Part shown: positions 35,401 to 44,700 of the stretch, piece after piece
Numbering within the stretch: position 1 is the first letter of the stretch
Layout of the letters: each line of letters opens with the position of its first letter
Assembly (NCBI RefSeq): GCF_037392515.1
Contig: NC_090291.1
Location: forward strand, 19,880,001-19,944,000
DNA from: Haliotis asinina
Taxonomy: Eukaryota; Mollusca; Gastropoda; Lepetellida; Haliotidae
Direction: 5' to 3'
DNA: 64,000 bases
Notes under the pieces: generated by a model
The model's input: the letters and a program-made list of their open reading frames with translations, nothing else
What the model was told of the DNA's origin: nothing
Databases searched by the model: none
Position numbers and translations under genes: made by a program

Positions 35401-38400
35401 GTTGCCTGTGTTGGGTTACTGGTGCACCTCTTCCACATGTTTCACCTTTTTCACCTATTTTCTCCTTTTCACCTATTACATCTGTTTCACCTATTACATC
35501 TGTTTCACCTATTACATCTGTTTCACCTATTACACCTGTTTCACCAAGAGACCGACAGTTTACCCTCTCTCTGCTGCAGCGATCCTCGTTAGCTGAAGAA
35601 TGTATACAAATCAAAAGTGGTGAAACCCAACTTTGTCTCCGATGTGATATGAATACTGTTACGAGCAGCTAAAAACTTACTTCCCTCACTCACGTATTTT
35701 CCGACTGGACAACAGGCGTTCCAGAAGGCCATGATGTCCAGGCGTCACACCCTGGTGATGTTGGAGAAGTCGTCGCCGCTTGACACACCCTGGACCAACC
35801 TAACGGCCTTTGAGTTCCCCAGCCAACCTGTTGAAGATGAACCAGTCTCTATAGATGAAGTCATAAAGAGACGCAAAGTAAATTCTTGTACAATCATTTA
35901 ATAAAACCACAAAGTGAAAATTAGTGTTAGGGTTTACTGATTTTTATGTTATAGACTGAATGATTTTGATCTTTATCCTATTTTAAAGCTTCCTTCACGT
36001 GTCCACCGAACCAATCATTTCACAAAAACTGAGTCTGTTAAGTATTCTAGCGTCATACCGTTAACAGCGTCATAGTATAATGACTGTAAAGAGGGGGAAA
36101 TCATTCCTTTCACTGTCCATTCATCCTACAGTGGTGTGTTTATCATCAATAAGAACAACTACCGCACATCAAAGCATTTTTGATATAGAGAAGCCGAAAA
36201 TGGTAACCTACACTGCCGGACAAGAATAAGTAACCCCCATTGGCGACTAAACATGAAACAAACATGACATGGCTGTTTCATGGTGAAGTTCTAACAGGCT
36301 ATTCACAGTTGCGTTCCGGGATTAAAGTTGACAGTGCTCCTTTCGCTGCCTTCCCTTTTTGGACGTCAAATCGAGCTATCCAAGCATACATTTACTTTGC
36401 ACGGCAGTGTAGATTTACATTAATTTTGGGGTAAAATTCTTAGTGAAGTTGAACACTAGAGGGGGATGTTTTAGCAGGCAGTTCTTCTTCTGTTGTTATG
36501 ACGAAATGGCAAGAACATAAGTGTCGTATTTCGTCTAGCAAACTGTGCTGTTTGTTGTTTTGTTGTGTGTGTTTTTTTGTTGCTTTTTTTTTTTTTTTTT
36601 TTTTTTGTTTTGTTTTGTTTTTTTGGGGGGGTTGTGGGTGGTGGTGGGTTGTCACGTTTATAAATAGAATTTATAAACATGAACGCTTACTTTTATGAGA
36701 TTTCATTTCTTCCAAGCATGCGTTTCTTTTATTTCAGTATAGATGCTGAGTCTTTTTCTCTAACCCTTTTAAATATATGTTCTTACATTCTTACATTTAG
36801 CAATCAGCTGAGGAGAATAACAACGAACCGCCGGAGCAAGTTACAATGAGGTAGGAAGACAATCAATACTGTAACTGTCGCTCATTTCACATTGAATTTA
36901 TCATTCACATAATTGAATTACAAATATTATTGGCAATCAGGAAACCGGAAGTGACGAAACACTTCAGCGTTCATCTGAGCTACGTGCAGAAGACTACTCC
37001 CTTAGAACATCTCCCTACCTCCAGTCGTCCCAAGCCTCCTGCATTCGTCAGGCAGGATGCTACTGCCCGAGCCGATATGCCCAAGGTTTCATGCGGCAGT
37101 AGCTCCGAGACCGAGGTGTGTGTTGATAATGGCACCAGTGGTACCGATGACGTGGCTTCCGTCCGTGCCAAATGGAACGTTATGGACAAGAAATCGTTAG
37201 AAAATAGTTCCGATAAAGCAGACGTCGCACCCAGGTCTCACAACGCTGGGAACATAACTAGGCGAATACGAGAACAATCAACCATGGAGGTTAAAATAGA
37301 TTTTACAGAACCGGAACCAGATTATCCACCTGAAGACAAGCCGTCTCCACCAGAAGCGGACAGTTCCAAATCACCACCAAGACCACCACTGCACTCACCA
37401 AATGTACCTCAGCTACCACCCCCGCCAACAATACCTGCACCAGTCCCATCTCCAAGAAAACTAACTTCCACTAGCAATCAACCTACCGCTCCTAACACCA
37501 ATAACTCTCAGCCTACCTCTCCTAATGTCAATAATACCAGTGACAGGTCTGGGATGTATAACAACATAGGTCCTCCACCAACTCCAACATCACCTGCACC
37601 ATCACCAACAAAACCTTCCCCCGGAAGTGATGATAAGTACAAGGACCGCCCGCTTCCATCTCCCACCACCCCGCCACCCCCCATCCCCCCACACATCCCG
37701 GCGCCCCCTCCCCTGAAGGGCAATAAGCATGGGATCAAACTGAAGATCGTTCCCAAAATGAAACTGAAACAAATCCATTGGTCTAAAGTCCCTCCAACAG
37801 AGGTGAGTCCATTACAGTCATTTTTTCAGAAATTAGAAATGTTTCATATACAGTGGAAGTTGTCAAACCGGCGTCTGTCCAACACTAGCATAAAATCTCA
37901 GTCCCCTCTGTGGCTTGAACATTTATCATGAGCTCTACAATCCAGCAGGTTGTCAAAACTGGATTATTTCCTCAGTCCTGGTGAGTGCCGGTTTAGGCAG
38001 CTTCCACTGTAGTTTATGGACAATACTGCAGCAACAATGCATTTACAAGACATCTTCCGATACTTCCTTAATTACCAAACCAAAATTTCTTTATAGCCCA
38101 AGGATGAGACTGCATTAGTACAATCAGACAAACATGGTGAATATATTAGTACACTCCACAATATCCTCCAGGATATCTCAAATATTCGCTTCACTGGGTA
38201 TGAAAATGATAATTGTTCTAGACGAATGTTTGTCAGCAAACACAAAACACAAATATTCTCTTGTGGTTGAAACAAACATGGTGTAATTGTTTACTAACTG
38301 GACTTTGCAATGTGTCAATACAGGGGAACTCTTTAGGTCGTACAGCGAATCCTGAAACCTCATATTACAGACCGTCACCATGGGGTCGGGATATGACTGG

Positions 38401-38677
38401 GAGTATGTTGACCTTGTTGGTTTCACAGAAAACTGTCATAATAGTGCGTTTCTTTTGCATGTGAATACTGACAAACGTCGTGATTATCAGAATGGCAGTT
38501 TTGCATGTCTGTGCTCCTGTTCCAGGTGTCCAACTCTTTATGGAAGGGCGCCCATGACGTCACTTCCCGTCTGGACCTTGCAATGTTAGAAGACATGTTC
38601 GCTCTTCAAGAGAAAGACTATGCCAACATTCAGTCCCAGGGTGAGTGATGCTGTGTACAACGCTAAGAGTGATTAAT

Positions 38678-38708
<31 letters not shown>

Positions 38709-38710
38709 GT

Positions 38711-38744
<34 letters not shown>

Positions 38745-41700
38745 GTAGATAGATAGAGGATATTTAAATTGCGCACATATCCACGCACTAGTGTATGTAT
38801 TATATGTATTCGACCTGATGTTTCTATGTTTGTCTGTTAAACGTCTAGGATCTAGGACCTGTAACACGTTAGACAGTCATTCACACCAAGCTGGCCTGGA
38901 CCCGTGAAGGACCCGGGGAAGAATGGGCCTTCTGCAACCCATGCTTGCAATAAAAGGCGACTATGCTTGTCGTAAGAGGCGACTAACGGGATCAGGTGGT
39001 CAGGCTCGTTGACGTGGTTGACACAGGTCATCGATTCCCAATTGCGCAGATCGATGCTGCTCATGTTGTTGGTCACTGGATTGTCTGGTCCAGACTCGAT
39101 AATTTACAGACAGCCGCCATGTAGCTGGAATATTCCTGAGTGCGGCTTAAAACTAAACTCACTCACTCACCCAAGCTGGCCTGCCGTGGTATGACTAACA
39201 TAATGGCATTGTTTAGTTTAGCATGAAACCATGTGGCGACATCTTCTCGTTATGGTGTTTTTGCAGCATTGTTTTCTTTAACTATCTTGCCGGTTCCTCA
39301 TGAAGGTAAACGTTTACGACTGAAACTCTAGCATCATAATCCGTGTGGTAAATCGACGGCGACGTTTTAATTCGTATTTATGAAAGGTTGTTATGATGCC
39401 TTGACTTCCAGCCACACTGCAGAGATCCAGGAAACAGATTCTACTGGATGCCAAGCGAGCCCAGAATCTCAGTATCATGTTCAACGGCCCGAAGCCCGAC
39501 GTTGTGGAGAAACTGACAGAGGCCCTGAACTCCATCTCGGAAATGGAAGCATTTCCTACAGAGAAACTCAGCACATTGAGAAGGTGAGACGGTGTGGCCA
39601 TCCATGGGAGAGCAGATGTGTGTAAACTGTGGCGCGGGCCGTCAATAACACGCTGGGGATGGGGTCAGTGATTGATATCAACATCTGGTATGGTTGTCTG
39701 CTAACAGTGATGGTCAAGCCATTACCACCATGTCAGGTGGCTGTTTCCACTGAAATTTCTATAATTTACACATTTCGTATTGTAAGTCCATAATCACTGA
39801 AAGCAACAGGTACATTGCACACCACTTTCCGAACCTCATTGTCTATTGCCCACACAGTTCAGGTTATCACTTATTTCGAGTGATCGAGTGATCAACATCG
39901 TGAACATCGATCTACACAATATGGATACAATGACGTGTGTCAACCAAGTCAGAGAGCCTGACCACTTGATCCTTTCAGGACAAGCATGGGTTGCTGAAGA
40001 TCACCACGTGTAGATCTTCACGTGTAAGATCTTCACAACAATCATACTTTATAACAGAGGCTTACGATGATTGTAGAGCTAAAATAGCTTTGTGGAACGG
40101 GGCTCACGCTGTGTCTATTGTCCGTTGTGGTACAAACACTCGGGATATACCTACATGTATAGACCTGTGCCAGTTATATTCGGACACTTGACGTAATTTC
40201 CATAGACTTACATGTTAGTTTATTGCAGCATAAATAATTTTCATGATGGTACTTTTTCTGGTATGTACATTTGTGAGGAATCATCTTACCTACAATCACA
40301 TTATTTCTGTAATATGGCGACCAGTAAACCATACGTAAGTTGATAAATGTGATGTCATTAGTTAAATAGTGGTGGGAAAATTGAACTGACAATATGTTTC
40401 CAGAGCACGGATGATTTCACTTTTGCCTGTCAAATTTTACAAAGATCCATCCTAAACTCACTTAATGAAAATTATTTATTTTACACTAAAATAAGATGTA
40501 CGTCTTTGAAAATTAGGTCAAGTGTCCGAATATAACTGGCACGGGTCTGTATGATGTGTCGTGTGACAGGTATCAGCCGACAGCAGACGACATTGAGATG
40601 TACCGAATGTATCGCAGCACCCGCCAGGACCAGCACCCCGTGGACCGCTTCATGATTGACCTTTGTGACGTCCCCGCTTTGGACATCCGGCTTGACCTGG
40701 TCATCACCGTCCTGGATTTCCCAAGTCAGTTCGAAGAGCTGTCCGAGGTATGTCTTGTATCAACACCTCGCTCACCGAGGATGACGCTTGTGTACCATAC
40801 ATCCTCCGTGTCATGAGACTTACATCCCCAAATCAACTGATCATGCTGAGTCACTGTTGATGTTAGGGTTTGTGTACAGTTTGCAGATGCCGAGATGTGC
40901 AGTCGGGGTTGATGTTGTCCATGAAATAACCTGCTGTTAAGCATATGTCGAAGTCAGGCGCCTAATCACAGTCAGTCACTCAGCCACCGAGACCATTCAT
41001 GCTTGTCAGAGGGATACACAAGGCAACAAGTTATTCGACTTCCATTTTGTTGAGCCCGAGGGGGGATGAGTGGGTTAGATCGCTAATCTGCGTCCTGGGT
41101 CCGCTTGCACAGGAAATCTTAGCTACAATCAATCTTAGGCCCCTACAATCAACTTTACAATCTCCATACATTTGCCCTAATCCACTTGCACAAAGACGAT
41201 CTTAAAACAGCATGGATTTAAGATCGCGACCTTAACTAAGACCGAACTCTTCAACGTTGGAGGTAGAAATTTCTTAAACTGGACTACCGTCTACAGTTGT
41301 CTTCAAGTGCGTATAGAATGCAGCGTAAATAAAACGTGGAACTGGTTACTACACGCAAATGACATTCCTTGTGATTAGGTGCCTGCCTTTGACAGAGTGA
41401 GTTCGAATCCTGTAAGGGACTTAGCCTTACAAAAGCACTGGAATCTGTACTTTCCGTATCTGTTACATTTGTCCATTTTCTTAATGGCATTGCGTATGTT
41501 CTCTTTTGAATGGTTTATAATGCATTCATTAGGGGTTACGTCTGGGTTAACAATAGCCAGAATATACCCTATTCATATAACTGACATCGACTCACAGGCG
41601 AATGTACAATCTGAATAGGATAATGATCCTCCTAACTGTTGGATAATACTGCAACTGTTTGAAGACGTGAAATGGCCAGTGAATGTTTGACCACCCAGGA

Positions 41701-44700
41701 GGTGAGCCTACTAGGACTGGCGTGCGAGGAACTGACCACCAACACCACACTGACCGCTGTCCTAGAGTACATCCTGGCTATCGGAAACTACATGAACGCC
41801 AAATGGTCATCAGGGATTGGTGCACATGGCTTCCAGATAACCTCAATCGACAAGGTGAGACCTGTACGTCGCGCATGCGCCTTTTCCTTGTCACTAATCG
41901 GAAATGGTTCTCACAGCTTATCCTTGGCCAGGAATTATTTAAATAAGGACAGGTAATCCATAATGTTGAGTTTCGAGCGGGTTATTTTATATATATCATC
42001 CATTGGCATTTCAAAAGACAATGTTACTTGGAGTCACTTATTGTTCAGCTATCAATTTTTTGACGTCATTAACCATTGATGAAATAGTGTTGTACTGTTA
42101 TACCATGGAAGCATTATGACCACGTGCACATCAACTGGCCAATGAGCAATGCAGATTCACAAATACCGGAATTTAATTGTTCTTAGCATTAATACATCTA
42201 TGCGTGAGTGAATGAGTAAGCTTTAACGCCGTTTTTAGCAATATCACGACAGGGGACACCAGAAATGGTCTTTACACATTTTGCCCATGTGGGGAATCGA
42301 ACCTGGGTCTTCAGCATGACAAGCGGACGGTTTAACCACAGAGCTGCCAGCTTAGAAACATAAAGGGCCAGTTCGGGATCAGAGACCCATTCCCATATGA
42401 GAACCGTGTTCGCTTGCTCTTCCTATATCAGTTTATCTTGAGCAGTGGGGTAGTCGGTAGCCTTGTGGTTAAGCGCGAAGACCCGAGTTCAATTTCCAAC
42501 CTGGATACAGTGTGTGAAGCCCATTTCTGGGACCCGTGAAGGTCCCGGGGTAGAATAGGCCTTCAGCAACCCATGCTTGCCACAAAAGGCGACTTTGCTT
42601 GTCGTAAGAGGCGACTGACGGGATCGGGTGGTCAGACTCGCTGACTTGGTTAACACATGTCATCGGTTCCCAATTGCGCAGATCGATGCTCATGTTGTTG
42701 ATCACTTGATTGTCTGGTCCAGATTCGATTATTTACAGACCGCCGCCATATAGCTGGAATATTCCTGAGTGCGGCGTAAAACTAAACTCACTCACTCATT
42801 TCTGGTATACCCCTGCCGAGATATTCCTGGAAAACTGCTAAAAGAGGCTTAAAACAAAAGTCACTCACTGATGTTATCTGTTGCTACAGGTGCTGGACAT
42901 CAAGGGACGGAACCCTCATTACACCTTGCTCAACTTCCTAGTGGAGCAGATCAAACTGACCAACCCGGCACTCTTAGACTGGACTTCCGAAATGAAGCAC
43001 GTACACAAGTGCGCAGATCTGTCAATTAAGGCCGTAGGCGCAGAAGTTGAAGGTGAGAGTGAATTCTATCTTTGGTTATGTACCCCATTACAAAGTGATG
43101 AAATTCATGCCTCTACTAGCAACATCAAGCAGCATCACGACCGGAGATACCCGCAGTGAGGGAGTTAGAAGTGGATGTAATGCACATACATCGAATAAAA
43201 AATTAATCGCCAACCAGTATATTTTGTCAATATTGGTTGTCTTTTAGGAAATCTTTCAGAAAAAACAAACAACATTCATAATTTGGTTTAGTACCTTTCA
43301 GTTTAAAACCAAAACCGTTATTGAAATTGTCCTTTACTTTGAATAGGATGCATACGCTTTTGGAAAACAGGCATTTTGTTTTCCACAAACAATCCTTCAA
43401 TCATTGACCACGTGGAATTTGAACTTAACACCTATCAGACTATACGACATAAAGAAAATAAATTGATTGATGACTCGTGCACCCGAGTCCCGTCTCTGCC
43501 ACATTATGTAATTAGGCAGGTGTGATACACATGACATGTTTGTGTGTCTGTGGGTTGCAAACAAACTACATTCATTTTTTTCGGATGAGTGGATCTGACG
43601 GAAACTGGTGCAAACTCTTGTCAGTTTCAAGTCCTGCTTTGTACTTGGACGAATGACAGATTCCACGCAGTAGTTTACCATCTCTACTGAGATAATTTTT
43701 GGTTGGATCGAGCTCGATTTCAGAGAACATGTATTTTCAAAACCTAACATCTATATATACATTCTTCACGGATAACAACGTCTTTCAGTGTATATGATTT
43801 TTTGTTTGTCAATAGTATATGAATCCATACTGAAACGACGCATCAAGTGCACAAAAAGAAGTTGTTATCCATAAAGAATCTTACTTACTTGTGACTCGCC
43901 ATACTTCTAAAATGCCCATCAAACAGATCATCTTTCTGTACACACAATGAACCCTTAGCATATCAGCAAATGAAACAGCCAATCGGAAGCTGTCGTTACA
44001 CTTGAGTGCAGATCCACCCGCTACGACTGGGTTCGGTCTCCCGAGGGCTTCCTTTCGGGGGAACTAAGCCCAAGTACAAAATATTGCACTTTTGAATCGC
44101 GATTGTACGCTTATAATTTTGTTTATTTGGTTTTTTTTAAAAGCAGCAATGTATATTATATGTCATGAATAAGTGATACATGTGTTTTAATTATGTTTGA
44201 TTTTTTGGGTTGCATGTGACCTTAAAGTCCAACAGAGGTATCGCATTCAGCATCTAGTAATATAATGGGAGCGGCGAGGTAGCCAAGTGGTGAAAGCGTT
44301 CGTTCATGAGGTTGAAGGCCCAGGTTCAATTCATATCATGGGTACAATGTGTGAAGCCCGTTTCTGATGTCCCCAGCTGAGGAGTATTGCTGGGAGCGGC
44401 GTATAACTAAACTAACTCACTCACTCACTAGCAATATAATCATGTTATTTCCAGCATCTCGAATACTCCATTGATATTTGTTCTGTTTTCTAACAGATGT
44501 TTCATTTATAAAATTAAACCTCCATCTCTCCGACCTTTTTCCCGACAAGTTGCTAGACACTGATGATACTAGGATACTCCTCAAGACGGCATAAAACCGG
44601 ACTCACTCACTCACTCACTCACTCACTCATTTATCATACTTTGGCTGAGTATACAATGTGAGGATACAATGGTCTAGTGGTTGAAGCCGGTAGATTTTGC

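Noticed and set aside
35364..35672. Frames with SPITSV-type repeats near the formin 2 PH end
   Set aside because: Produced by an 18-bp tandem repeat in the intron; not joined in frame to the flanking exons.
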